From: Bacteroides sp.
GTDB taxonomy: Bacteria > Bacteroidota > Bacteroidia > Bacteroidales > Muribaculaceae
Reading direction: 5' to 3'
Assembly: GCA_014801865.1 (NCBI GenBank)
Contig: JAAVDH010000044.1
Coordinates: 39,345-103,344, forward strand
DNA: 64,000 nt
This document shows positions 34,298 to 43,406 of the stretch, one piece after another (position 1 is the stretch's first letter; each line of letters opens with the position of its first letter). A program made the position numbers and the translations under genes. Below the pieces are notes generated by a model. The model made no database searches. It was not told the origin of the DNA and saw only the letters and a program-made list of their open reading frames with translations.

Positions 34298-36238
34298 ATG
34301 AAATTAACTAAGTTTTTCATTGGTGTTATCGGACTGATGGCCTTCACCGCCTGCTCCTCCGACGAACCCGTTAACCCCGGCACCACTAATCCAGGTGAAG
34401 AAGCATCTTTCAGCGACAACTATCTGTCATTATCTCTGCAGATGCCTTCTGCAATGGGCGGTCGTGCTGAAGGTGGAGCTGATAACGACAAAGACAAATA
34501 CGACTTCAATGAAGAAAAAGAAAGCAATGTTTCAAACCTCTTCTTCTTCTTCTTCGACGATAACGACAATGTAGTCGACATCCAGAAGGTTGATCCTAAG
34601 TTTACATACGATCCTAATGAAAATAAGAATCCTTTCGTAACAAGTTTCGGCACCAGCGAAGTTCGTCTCAAATCAGGTCTCAACTATAAAAAGGTTGCCG
34701 TTGTGCTCAACTCAAACGTTACAAGCGCAAGCTCATACCGCACTGAGATAACCAACCTGAGCGATCTTGAGGCCCGTGTCGGCACATATCTTGATCAGGT
34801 TAATAAGGCAGGCGACGGCTCTATGCAAGTTATGTCAAACAGTGTATACTTTGACATGCCTGACCGTACGGTCAAGCCTACCCAGGATAAGAAAGTCATC
34901 CTCGTTCCCATCACTGAAAAAAACATCTACACTTCTGCAGAAAAATCGAAGATGGAAGAAGATGGACTTACAATTCCTACCGGTAAGGAAGCTGTACAGA
35001 TCTACGTTGAGCGTGTACTCGCCAAAGTTACTGTAGAGTCAAAACTCAATATGGATGACTTCTATGCTTCCGAGGAAAAAGATGGTGGCAAAATCACTAT
35101 CTATGACAACGTTAATCTTACTACAAAGACCGTTACCCTCCAACCTGTCATAAAGGGTGTGTCTCTAAACGTCCTCACTAAGCAAGCCAACCTTATCAAG
35201 CCTATCCTTATTAATAGCGTTGGCTATGGTGTAAGTGGTGGTGACGGATATAAGGATTTCCAGTGGAACGATCCTCTCAACAAGCGTAGCTATTGGGCTA
35301 CTACTGAAGAGACCACCTCTGATGATTTGGAATATTTTTCGTGGAATCAAGTTCTTGGTAAGAATGTAAAAGAAGGTAACATATCAAAGTTTACCCAGTA
35401 CATCTATCCCAACACTCAAGCCTATCTGCCTACCGCCAACAACGAGATTAACTCTAACAATACTAAGGTGATGGTTATTGCTCAGCTTATGGCTAAGAAT
35501 GCAGACGGCACACTTGAAAATATTGACATCGTCCGCTACGGTGGTGACTATATGGAGGCAAGTAACCTTACTGCTCTTTCAGCCAACAATGTAAATGCAG
35601 CCGTACGTAATATCAACTGGCAGGAAGCATCACTTGGACTCTCAGAACAGGAATATACCATCGTTAACACTGTTGTGAACAACGCTTTCGTAGAAGGTAC
35701 TACCACTGATATGTATGAAATTAAAATTCTGAATTCAATACCTGCAGCTGCCGACTTCGAGGCAAAAATCGTGAAGTCTGACAAGTTCAGCTATACTCTT
35801 ACTGTTAACAAGGCTCTCTTCAACGATTACGCTGATGACGAACTTCACGCTATCCTTGATAATGAAGAGACTCTTAACGCACTCCTGAATAAGGCAAAAG
35901 TTAAAATCGACGCTGTAATTGACGAGAGTCTTGATTCAATGAATGAGCACCGTATCCTCTACTGGAAGGACGGTATGACCTACTACTACACTACAATCAA
36001 GCAGCAGGGCTTCTATGGTCTCGTTGGAGGCGGTACTGACAACTACCTCAACGGCGTAGTACGTAACCACTATTATCAGATATCAATTGACGGCATCTAT
36101 GGCCTCGGCACTCCCGTTATCGAGCCCGGTCGTCCTATTGACCCCGAACGTCCCGAAGTTGAGCGTCCCAATTACCTCAAGGCTACAATCAACATTCTTC
36201 CCTGGCGTGTGGTTAAGAACAGCGCTACTATCCACTAA
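34298..36238 (+). CDS. Major fimbrial subunit (Mfa1/FimA-type fimbrillin)
   Basis: A 646-residue lipoprotein precursor (lipobox MAFTAC, Cys19, then SSDEP). N-terminal beta-sandwich with F-rich strand NLFFFFFDDNDNVV, a central KVTVESKLN segment (about 245) typical of Mfa/FimA N-domains, and a C-domain ending in the conserved TINILPWRVVKNSATIH. In this class the lipidated precursor goes to the surface, is cleaved after an Arg in the first strand, and polymerises by donor-strand insertion. A candidate cleavage region is GGRAEGGAD near residues 54-62. Codon use is distinctly more AT-rich and T-ending than in neighbours, consistent with high expression or rapid antigenic change. It has its own long AT-rich leader and is followed by a terminator. 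Confidence 0.88.
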   Translation: MKLTKFFIGVIGLMAFTACSSDEPVNPGTTNPGEEASFSDNYLSLSLQMPSAMGGRAEGGADNDKDKYDFNEEKESNVSNLFFFFFDDNDNVVDIQKVDPKFTYDPNENKNPFVTSFGTSEVRLKSGLNYKKVAVVLNSNVTSASSYRTEITNLSDLEARVGTYLDQVNKAGDGSMQVMSNSVYFDMPDRTVKPTQDKKVILVPITEKNIYTSAEKSKMEEDGLTIPTGKEAVQIYVERVLAKVTVESKLNMDDFYASEEKDGGKITIYDNVNLTTKTVTLQPVIKGVSLNVLTKQANLIKPILINSVGYGVSGGDGYKDFQWNDPLNKRSYWATTEETTSDDLEYFSWNQVLGKNVKEGNISKFTQYIYPNTQAYLPTANNEINSNNTKVMVIAQLMAKNADGTLENIDIVRYGGDYMEASNLTALSANNVNAAVRNINWQEASLGLSEQEYTIVNTVVNNAFVEGTTTDMYEIKILNSIPAAADFEAKIVKSDKFSYTLTVNKALFNDYADDELHAILDNEETLNALLNKAKVKIDAVIDESLDSMNEHRILYWKDGMTYYYTTIKQQGFYGLVGGGTDNYLNGVVRNHYYQISIDGIYGLGTPVIEPGRPIDPERPEVERPNYLKATINILPWRVVKNSATIH

Positions 36239-36585
36239 TCTTATTGACGGGTGATGGTGACTCACCGAGTCCCATGCCCCGGAACCAAACATAACTAAGG
36301 GTCGGCCGACCCTGCTAATAACCCGGCCGGTCGACCCTTATTCTTTACTTTACCAATCACTTATAAAAAACTTTTACTCTCCAACTCAAAACAAACTCCG
36401 GATGCCCCTACGCGCGGACACCGGGACTCTCTACTCCTCTTTTTCATAAAAACAGACAGTTCACAGCCGGGATCTCACCGGTACGACATATATATATCCT
36501 CAAACAACAAAAAACCAATCACACGGGACACTACCCCGGCAGGTGTAAAGCTCCCGATAGCCTGATTAAATATAAGACTCAAGAG
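36239..36585. other. Gap after major fimbrillin: terminator and leader
   Basis: 347 bases. Terminator-like hairpin at 36297-36343; the remainder (36344-36585) is an AT-rich leader for the next gene with no complete consensus promoter. The later fimbrial genes are therefore probably reached by read-through, giving few minor subunits per major subunit (inference). Confidence 0.5.
36297..36353 (+). terminator. Hairpin terminator after major fimbrillin gene
   Basis: AAGGGTCG (36297-36304) pairs with CGACCCTT (36332-36339), and GGCCG/CGGCC can extend the stem; an alternative self-complementary GGGTCGGCCGACCC exists in the left arm. The tail ATTCTTTACTTT is only moderately T-rich, so partial termination is likely. 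Confidence 0.65.
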
Positions 36586-37659
36586 ATGAAACATTTATAT
36601 AACTGCATACTGTTTCGTATAATCCCTGTGATAGCCGCCATGATGGCATTTGCGGGATGTAACTCGGTCATATATGACGATGAGGGCGATTGCGATCCTA
36701 TCCATGTCATCCGCTTCAACTATGACTGGAACATGAAGTTCACCAACGCCTTCCCGGCCGAGGTGCTGAACGTGGAGCTGCATGTGTTTGACAGCAACGG
36801 CACACTCGTAAGGGTGGTTTCGGAGCATGTGAGCCGCGAAAATGCCGCCGACTACAATATAGAGTTGCGCGGACTCGCGCCGGGCAATTACAGTTTCCTC
36901 GCCTGGTGCGGCACCAAGGATAGCGAGCACTTCACCATCAATCACCAGGGTGTGGCTTCGCCCATGATGGAGCATCATACATGCCGCATCAACAGCCTGG
37001 ATGAAGAAGATGACGTCAACGGCCATATCCGTCAGGATATAGGACGTCTGTTTCACGGACGACTTGACAACGTAGACATGACCGCCGACGAAGGACGTCA
37101 CGAGCATGTGATACGCCTCAAGAAGAATACCAACGTGGTACGCGTAGTGCTCCAGCACATGAACGGCGAGCCTATGGATAAGGATGACTACATATTCCGC
37201 ATCACCGACTCAAACGGCCTCTATGACCATAACAATGACCTCCTGCCCCACAGGGAACTTACCTACCACCCCTGGGTAATAAAGAGCGGTCAAGCCGCCT
37301 TCCACCCCGAGGATCAGCCTGAGGGCGGACGTGCCGCAGCCGTGTCAGGCGTAAGCGCCGTAGTGGCCGAGCTTACCGTGGGGCGCCTCATGAGCGACCA
37401 CGAAAAGACAGCAACCCTGACCGTACACAGCCGCGACGGCCATCTCATACTCTCCATACCCCTTATCGAATATATGCTTCTCGTGAAGGGACATTACTAC
37501 GGCGAGGACGGCCATACACCCATGTCCGACCAGGAGTATCTTGACCGACAGGACGAATATCCCATGACCTTCTTCCTCGACCAGAGTCATGAATGGATCA
37601 AGACGGTGATCTATATCAACGACTGGCGTATAGTCAGAGATACACCCACAATTCACTAA
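36586..37659 (+). CDS. FimB/Mfa2 family fimbrial anchor subunit
   Basis: A 357-residue lipoprotein (lipobox FAGC, Cys25). Core signature of FimB/Mfa2: CDPIHVIRFNYDWNMKFTNAFPAEVLNVELHVFD...GLAPGNYSFLAWCG (about 37-113), then the second sandwich and the conserved C-terminal YINDWRIVRDTPTIH. Mfa2 homologues remain lipid-anchored, terminate elongation and fix the fimbria to the outer membrane. The ending TIH matches that of the major subunit, as expected for related folds. 32 bases before the next subunit gene. Confidence 0.9.
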   Translation: MKHLYNCILFRIIPVIAAMMAFAGCNSVIYDDEGDCDPIHVIRFNYDWNMKFTNAFPAEVLNVELHVFDSNGTLVRVVSEHVSRENAADYNIELRGLAPGNYSFLAWCGTKDSEHFTINHQGVASPMMEHHTCRINSLDEEDDVNGHIRQDIGRLFHGRLDNVDMTADEGRHEHVIRLKKNTNVVRVVLQHMNGEPMDKDDYIFRITDSNGLYDHNNDLLPHRELTYHPWVIKSGQAAFHPEDQPEGGRAAAVSGVSAVVAELTVGRLMSDHEKTATLTVHSRDGHLILSIPLIEYMLLVKGHYYGEDGHTPMSDQEYLDRQDEYPMTFFLDQSHEWIKTVIYINDWRIVRDTPTIH

Positions 37660-37691
37660 AAAAACGACTAATTTAAGAATAATACGAACTG

Positions 37692-38801
37692 ATGATTTTA
37701 TCCGGTATACGACATATTTGCGGGCGTCTGACCCACAGCATCGCAGTCGTCGCTGCCATAGCAGCGCTGGCTCTGATGTCGTGTAGTCACGATGACACCC
37801 CCGACATGCCCGCCGGCGAGGATCAGTCAGGTATAGTAGCGTTCAATGTGGTGGCGTTCAAAACTGCCGGTACAACCACTTACTCCAGGGCCACATGGGG
37901 CGACTCTTACGAACAGGACGGTGGCGACAGCTTCGACACCCGTCTGCTCAAAGATCAGCTCTATGTGTATATCACCGACGAAAATTGCAGCACAGAGTAT
38001 AGCGTCACCAATCTCGTATGCACCGGTAGCGAGGAGAACGGAGTGACAGTGTCATATTACTATCAGGGACGCATCAACGATGAGGATATTGACAAGGTGG
38101 CTGCACTTACCAACGGTAAGCTCCATATCATTGCCAACGCGGGCTCTAATCCTGCCCTGGACGATGCCACCACTTACGCACACTATGGACAGCCCGGCGA
38201 AAATTTCACCGCCATACCCATGTGGGGCGTAAAGCAGGTCAATGATCTGTCGGGTATCAAAGACAGCAAGGAGATATTTGACTTCAAGGATGTGGCGCTG
38301 CTGCGCTCGATGGCCAAGGTGGTCATTGAAAACGCTACCGACGCCGACAACTATATCACCGCGCTCGAATCCGTAGCCGTGTCGGCCATAAATACTACCG
38401 GCTATCTCCTGCCTGACGGCTGGAAAGATATAGCCACGACCAAGAACCTCGACCGCTACGCCGTGAGGATTCCCGAACAGTCGTCGAAAGGCCCCGTGTT
38501 CTATAAGTTTGCCGATAACCGCGTGGAGTTCTACATGCCTGAGATACTGAATCCCGCAGATGATGAGCTGAAGCTCACACTGTTCTTCAAGACCAAGGAC
38601 GACAAGGCGCGCACCGGCGAACTACTGTTCCGCAAATACAGCGACGGCGAACCCACCGATACCCGCTATAACCTGCGCCGCAACTACCTCTACAACTACA
38701 CGGTAAGAATGGACATAACCGAATTTGCCGTAGAGGTCGATGTAGACCCATACACCATCATCGAACTCGACCCCATATTCGGCCTCGGGCCCAAAGAATA
38801 A
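37692..38801 (+). CDS. Mfa-like fimbrial accessory subunit lipoprotein
   Basis: A 369-residue lipoprotein (long signal peptide, lipobox LMSC at Cys31, then SHDDTPD). It has the Mfa-like two-sandwich plan: a first strand with GIVAFNVVAFKTAGTTTYSRA, an Arg near residue 68 (TTYSRATWG) suited to proteolytic maturation, KVVIENATD (about 212) and the C-terminal strand RYNLRRNYLYNYTVRM. In Mfa/Fim operons genes at this place encode minor shaft or tip subunits (Mfa3/FimC-D like). I infer that role; no close named homologue is recognised. Confidence 0.8.
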   Translation: MILSGIRHICGRLTHSIAVVAAIAALALMSCSHDDTPDMPAGEDQSGIVAFNVVAFKTAGTTTYSRATWGDSYEQDGGDSFDTRLLKDQLYVYITDENCSTEYSVTNLVCTGSEENGVTVSYYYQGRINDEDIDKVAALTNGKLHIIANAGSNPALDDATTYAHYGQPGENFTAIPMWGVKQVNDLSGIKDSKEIFDFKDVALLRSMAKVVIENATDADNYITALESVAVSAINTTGYLLPDGWKDIATTKNLDRYAVRIPEQSSKGPVFYKFADNRVEFYMPEILNPADDELKLTLFFKTKDDKARTGELLFRKYSDGEPTDTRYNLRRNYLYNYTVRMDITEFAVEVDVDPYTIIELDPIFGLGPKE

Positions 38802-38828
38802 AATTCTCTCAATCACCATAGACCGACT

Positions 38829-41800
38829 ATGACCCGCATATACACTCTCATCATATATCTTGCAGCCCTGACGGCCTCCATTGCCGGTTCAATGGCTCTG
38901 ACCTCGTGTGAAGACCACCTTGAGGCCCCGGGCTATGAGGATATTCCCGCCGGTATGACCAGCGTGAACTTCTCTTTTACTTTTCCCGACTATACTCCCG
39001 CACTCGAATCGCGCTCGGCCGGCGATGCCATGGGTAAGATACGCACACTGTGGATAGCCGTATATCGCGCCAACGGCGAGTACGTCGAGAAGTTTGAGGT
39101 AACGGACTTCACCAGTTCTATGGAAGGTCGTCCCGAAAATGAGGAGACTCCTACCGGATGTGCGAAATTCCGCATGACTTATCCCAACGGACGCTATCGC
39201 ATGTATGCCATAGCCAACCATGACCTCAGCTCGGCAGATGTATCTACAGAGGATAAGCTCATGCATCTGCCCCTGACGTGGCAGGATGACGCGGCTACCG
39301 GCATTGACCATAATGACCAGATGTTCGGATGGTTTCTCAACTCCACCGACAAACCCGAATATGATAAGCCGAACGCCTACAGTGTGGTAATCAAGCCCGG
39401 TATGGCCGACCTCCACGCCTGGGTGCGCCGCGCCGCATCGAAGCTCACCGTGGCGTTCAACACCGACCGCCTCAACGAAAATGTGAAGATATACCTCAAG
39501 TCCATCTCTCTGATTGACATACCGGCTCAATGCTATCTCCACAGCCCCAACAATCTGGGCGAAGAGGACTACAGACTCAAAAACGAATTCGCACCCCGCA
39601 CGGCCTCCTCTACCATATATTTTCAGGGAGCGGAAGCGACTCATATAGGTAAGGACGACCACCTGAAATGGCCCGAGATAGGTGCTGGTGACCTCGTGTT
39701 CGGCCTCGCCGCCGATGCTGCAAACACTAAGCACAACACCGTAATCACTCTCCCCGAAGGTCAGGAGACCAACAGCGAGCTCTATCAGCAGATGATTAGT
39801 GACCGTATAAAGGAACTAATCAAGATAGAGCACGCCCAGACCGTGCGTGCGCTCTACTTCTATGAGAATATGCAGGCTCCGGGCACCGAAGGAACTGCCA
39901 GCGACAAGCGCCAGATTGTCGGTGAGGGACTTGACGTAGCTCAGAATGGCGATTATCCCTCATACCCCAACGGCAACTACGGAGGCAGCCACAATGAGGA
40001 CGGCTCGCTAAAGGATGACGCATACGACGTCCTCGGATGGAAAGACGCCCGCCCCTGGGGCACATACGTGGAGATCAAAGGCTACTACGAAAACGAGACC
40101 GGTAAGGGTGATATCACCTATCGCTTCATGCTTGGTAAGAACACTACCACAAACTATGAGGCCGAGCGCAACCATCACTACAAGCTGACGCTTGTATTCA
40201 ATGGCAACGCAAATGACGTAGACTTCCACATCGACTACGAGGAGGAGGCCAAGCCCGGTCTCTTCACTCCGACCGAAACCTACGTGCCCTATCTCTACAA
40301 TCAGGAGTCAACCACTACCATACGCGCTACCCCCCGCGAAGGCTATGACCTCTTGTCACTCAAAGCCATCATACTTGACAACGAGTGGCGCCCTCACGAA
40401 GGCTCGCCCGATGTAGACTATTGGAAGGATGCATGGGACGCACAGATAGAGCACCGCAGGATAGATACCAACCGCGACTATACACAAGACTTCACTAAAC
40501 ATCCAAAGGATGATCCTGAGGCTGCCGAGAACTGTGAATTCGGATTCCTTTCGCTATGGAAGATGAAAGCGGTGACCCGTGATGCCGGAGGTTCAGCCGA
40601 TCCTAGAGTCCATACTACAATAGTAAATAATCTTCGCGATTTCTACTTCAAGCATGTAAATGAGAAGAAAGAGACCGTATCATGCGGCGCGCGCGAGTAT
40701 ACCAATGTACCTACAGCCAACGGACAGGAGCTTACCACTACTGATGCTGACGGCAACTATACTATAACCCGCACGGTCAATCCTACTTCCGGGGAGATTG
40801 ATTATGTGGCAACCATACCCTTATATACACGTGCCAAAACCCTTGACCCCTGGGCTGTATACTCAGGTGCCAACCCTTTCTATGAGCACAGCCGATATGC
40901 ACGTATCAAGTTTATTGCCACATATAAGAAAGTAGGTAATGTCACTGGTCCTGATGAATACTCCGATGTATCCTATACGAATGTACTCCAGTCGCGACGC
41001 ATTGATAATCCGCGAGGCATATACCGCTCTGACAATAATCTCCAATCCTTTCATGTCAACCTCAAGTACATGAAAAGTGGTGGTAGCTTCGAGCCGGTCG
41101 TATCGCGCGGACCGTGGACTGCGATAATCGAGTCTGATCCCGACGGACTCGTATCTATCAGCGCCAACGGTCAGAAAGCCGTGGGTCAGGGTAGTTCCAT
41201 AACCGGACGTACCAATACGGAGATTGACTTTATGTATCGTCCCTTGAAGACCGCGACGACAGAGAATCCCCGCGGAGCCATTATAACAGTGCTTTACCAC
41301 AATAACTCCTGCGTACACAAGATTATCGTCAAGCAGGGTTATGGCGCAACCTCTCTCGGCAGCGGCACAACGAAGTTCTCGATGTTTAACGTATACGACA
41401 GTAAGTCACTGGTAAAGAATCCTCTTTCACCCGGCTCATTTTTCAGGGCATATAATGATCTTAGCTACCCAATTGCAGAGGCTAACGACTTGATACCTGA
41501 ACTAAATCTGCCTAACAAACCAACTTCATCCTCCAAATATAAGGTGCATGATAAGGGCAGCCTGACATGGGATAATATAGGATCATGGAATAACTCGGGA
41601 AATTACGATCCGTTTTATTCACATTCCAATTCCTTCAACAGCTTTTCTTTGGAACGTCATGACGGCACATCCAGTACATACAAACTGCCAACCTACCGGC
41701 AGACCCGTGAATTAGGATTTGTAGATGTCGGAAAGGAAGAAAACGAAGATAATGACATCAACTTCGCATTCGGTATTACATACGGAGATGGAGCAAGCTC

Positions 41801-42263
41801 GACTCTTGAAAACGCTAACGCATACTCATTCTCTGATCCCGACAACACAGGTAATCCGAGTGAAAAGGGTATGAGGGGCATTATAATCTACAGTAAGTCA
41901 CAGGGTGACAACATCTTCTTCCCTATGGGATCTTTAGGCCACGGACGACGCAGAAACCTGGATATTACGAACGGGGGGGCCTACGTCTATGGCCTGCATC
42001 GCTACGGTGACCTTGACAACCCGATGACCGGTAACACCAATATTTTCCGTCCTATGGCATGGAATCTTTGTAATCAATTTGGCGCAGTGTACTGGACATC
42101 CGATCAAGAACACTCTATAGATCATCCTTCGGACACCAGTCCCTACATAGCTCTTGACTTCAACTATGGCAACTACATGGTTGGCCGAGGAAAATCAACC
42201 CAGTACAGTGCTAATGGCAAAAAATGGGATGCCCTCCTCCTTCGCCTTGTCCAAACAGACTAA
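38829..42263 (+). CDS. Very large fimbrial tip-like protein (DUF4906-type)
   Basis: An 1144-residue lipoprotein (lipobox ALTSC, Cys27). The N-terminal 350 residues follow the Mfa-like plan (VNFSFTFPDYTPALESRSAGDAMGKIRTLWIAVYRANGEYVEKFEV; WVRRAASKLTVAF near 198), with a strand RYHKL-like NYEAERNHHYKLTLVF near 445. The rest holds several beta-rich modules and a C-terminal domain that resembles fimbrial DUF4906/fibrobacter-succinogenes-type regions (LPTYRQTRELGFVDV...YWTSDQE...LLLRLVQTD). Size and last position in the operon fit an adhesive tip subunit like Mfa5/FimE. Binding target unknown. A strong terminator follows. Confidence 0.8.
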   Translation: MTRIYTLIIYLAALTASIAGSMALTSCEDHLEAPGYEDIPAGMTSVNFSFTFPDYTPALESRSAGDAMGKIRTLWIAVYRANGEYVEKFEVTDFTSSMEGRPENEETPTGCAKFRMTYPNGRYRMYAIANHDLSSADVSTEDKLMHLPLTWQDDAATGIDHNDQMFGWFLNSTDKPEYDKPNAYSVVIKPGMADLHAWVRRAASKLTVAFNTDRLNENVKIYLKSISLIDIPAQCYLHSPNNLGEEDYRLKNEFAPRTASSTIYFQGAEATHIGKDDHLKWPEIGAGDLVFGLAADAANTKHNTVITLPEGQETNSELYQQMISDRIKELIKIEHAQTVRALYFYENMQAPGTEGTASDKRQIVGEGLDVAQNGDYPSYPNGNYGGSHNEDGSLKDDAYDVLGWKDARPWGTYVEIKGYYENETGKGDITYRFMLGKNTTTNYEAERNHHYKLTLVFNGNANDVDFHIDYEEEAKPGLFTPTETYVPYLYNQESTTTIRATPREGYDLLSLKAIILDNEWRPHEGSPDVDYWKDAWDAQIEHRRIDTNRDYTQDFTKHPKDDPEAAENCEFGFLSLWKMKAVTRDAGGSADPRVHTTIVNNLRDFYFKHVNEKKETVSCGAREYTNVPTANGQELTTTDADGNYTITRTVNPTSGEIDYVATIPLYTRAKTLDPWAVYSGANPFYEHSRYARIKFIATYKKVGNVTGPDEYSDVSYTNVLQSRRIDNPRGIYRSDNNLQSFHVNLKYMKSGGSFEPVVSRGPWTAIIESDPDGLVSISANGQKAVGQGSSITGRTNTEIDFMYRPLKTATTENPRGAIITVLYHNNSCVHKIIVKQGYGATSLGSGTTKFSMFNVYDSKSLVKNPLSPGSFFRAYNDLSYPIAEANDLIPELNLPNKPTSSSKYKVHDKGSLTWDNIGSWNNSGNYDPFYSHSNSFNSFSLERHDGTSSTYKLPTYRQTRELGFVDVGKEENEDNDINFAFGITYGDGASSTLENANAYSFSDPDNTGNPSEKGMRGIIIYSKSQGDNIFFPMGSLGHGRRRNLDITNGGAYVYGLHRYGDLDNPMTGNTNIFRPMAWNLCNQFGAVYWTSDQEHSIDHPSDTSPYIALDFNYGNYMVGRGKSTQYSANGKKWDALLLRLVQTD

Positions 42264-42286
42264 CCCATTATCATTAATACAAAATC

Positions 42287-42335
42287 GCACCCGCAGCGTT
42301 ACCGATACATTATCGGTGAGCCGCGGGTGCTTTTT
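42287..42335 (+). terminator. Terminator of fimbrial operon
   Basis: GCACCCGC (42287-42294) pairs with GCGGGTGC (42323-42330), with an inner ACCGATA/TATCGGT stem, then TTTTTC. 23 bases after the last fimbrial stop. Confidence 0.9.
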
Positions 42336-42496
42336 CTTCGTTTCCATCCAATACCACCACGGACGGATACTTTTTTCTCAAACAAAGATAATAGTCATGA
42401 AAATATGTACGGTCATCATCGGTGTCAACGACACCAGGAGCATTACCGTTGAGTTTATCGTCACACACATGGAGGTGTATGGAGGTGTAGCGAGCT

Positions 42497-42832
42497 CTAC
42501 AATCTGAAATATCCTCCGGTCTTTTTAGAACCCCGGTATTCAATATAGCCCATTTCTCCTAAGGCCTTCAAGGCTCTCCTGATAGTTGCTTCGCTTTTAT
42601 TGATGAGAGGAATAATCTTTATTCGGCTGATGCCAGGATTATTCTTGATAATAGATAGAACTATATTCTCAACCTCTTTCAGCGATTTTATCGGCTCATT
42701 TATCGGCTCATTTATCGGCTCATTCTTTTGGCTCAATAAATTCGGACGCTTGAATGTCACCCTGACAACACCTCTTTCATCAGTTACCGTTGGGTGTGGA
42801 AGCCCTGCACGATCGCACTCTTCAAATATCAT
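42497..42832 (-). pseudogene. C-terminal fragment of an AlbA_2/HATPase_c_4-type regulator
   Basis: The 111 codons read MIFEECDRAGLPHPTVTDERGVVRVTFKRP, then a linker, then a winged-helix ending (ENIVLSIIKNNPGISRIKIIPLINKSEATIRRALKALGEMGYIEYRGS). This is the C-terminal quarter of the family of 'ATP-binding/RecG-like' transcriptional regulators with an N-terminal AlbA_2 domain. The N-terminal several hundred residues are missing; bases just upstream do not continue the homology, so this is a truncated remnant. The linker contains three perfect 12-bp repeats at 42687-42722 encoding Asn-Glu-Pro-Ile. Confidence 0.75.
42687..42722 (-). repeat. Three perfect tandem 12-bp repeats
   Basis: TTTATCGGCTCA occurs three times in a row on the plus strand, coding for repeated NEPI in the linker of the gene fragment. 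In-frame minisatellites of this kind are known to vary in number in this regulator family. Confidence 0.9.
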
Positions 42833-42996
42833 TGACAGACCTCCCGCTTCCTCTATTCAATAATTGCTATCTGATAAAAGTGCATAACAACATGTATCTA
42901 CATCGGTTATAAGTAGACAAGCCCCTTAAGATAATATCACCGGACATCGTACCCGCCGTACATAACATATTACCATATGAGGCTGTGTCATAATTA

Positions 42997-43264
42997 ACAC
43001 CTCCTCCAGCACACCCCGGAGGAGGTGTGCCGATAATAGCCGTGGGTGAGCCGCAGGCGTAACCCGCGGTTAATCATATATGCGAATAAACAAGACATCC
43101 CGGAGAGGATGTCCCGATAGTCTATAATCCTTTATAATAAGAAATTATTGAGTTCTTCGGGACATCCTCTCCGGGATGTCTTCTATTGTGTGTAACCTTA
43201 TTTTCCGCGGGTTACGCCTGCGGCTCACCCACGGCTATTATCGGGGCATTTCCTCCGGAATGCC
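42997..43264. repeat. Large nested palindromic repeat element
   Basis: Four inverted-repeat layers: an 11-bp hairpin (42997-43007 with 43018-43028, ACACCTCCTCC arm), a perfect 39-bp outer pair (43031-43069 with 43205-43243), a perfect 26-bp inner pair (43092-43117 with 43157-43182) around an AT-rich loop, and a small right-hand hairpin (GGCATT at 43245-43250 with AATGCC at 43259-43264). No transposase is encoded. Parts recur at 31481-31530 and 62059-62266. Confidence 0.9.
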
Positions 43265-43355
43265 TCCTTGGATAACACTATACATAATTTTAACACAGCT
43301 CCGTCATTTTACTCCGAATCCTCAAACGACAGTAGCAGTTTACTGGTCATACTAC

Positions 43356-43380
43356 AATGAGCCGCGGAGCGACGGCATAT
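43356..43380. repeat. Solitary copy of 'CGCGGAGCGACGG' repeat module
   Basis: AATGAGCCGCGGAGCGACGG matches, with one difference, the inner arm of the palindrome at 62134-62159 and the direct copy at 62059. It lies about 30 bases after the hypB stop. Confidence 0.8.
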
Positions 43381-43406
43381 TTCTGAGGCAGAGTGCCTCA
43401 GCTCTG

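Larger units (their letters stand above)
42833..43406. other. 574-base gap dominated by nested palindrome
   Basis: Nothing coding is supportable. The bulk is the composite palindrome at 42997-43264. After it come AT-rich bases, a single copy of the 'GAGCCGCGGAGCGACGG' repeat word at 43359-43375, and a small hairpin CTGAGGCA/TGCCTCAG (43382-43400) that may end the leftward hypB transcript. Confidence 0.7.

Noticed and set aside
42687..42722. CRISPR-like short repeats
   Set aside because: Units are 12 bp, contiguous, without spacers, and in frame in a coding remnant; no cas genes in the window.
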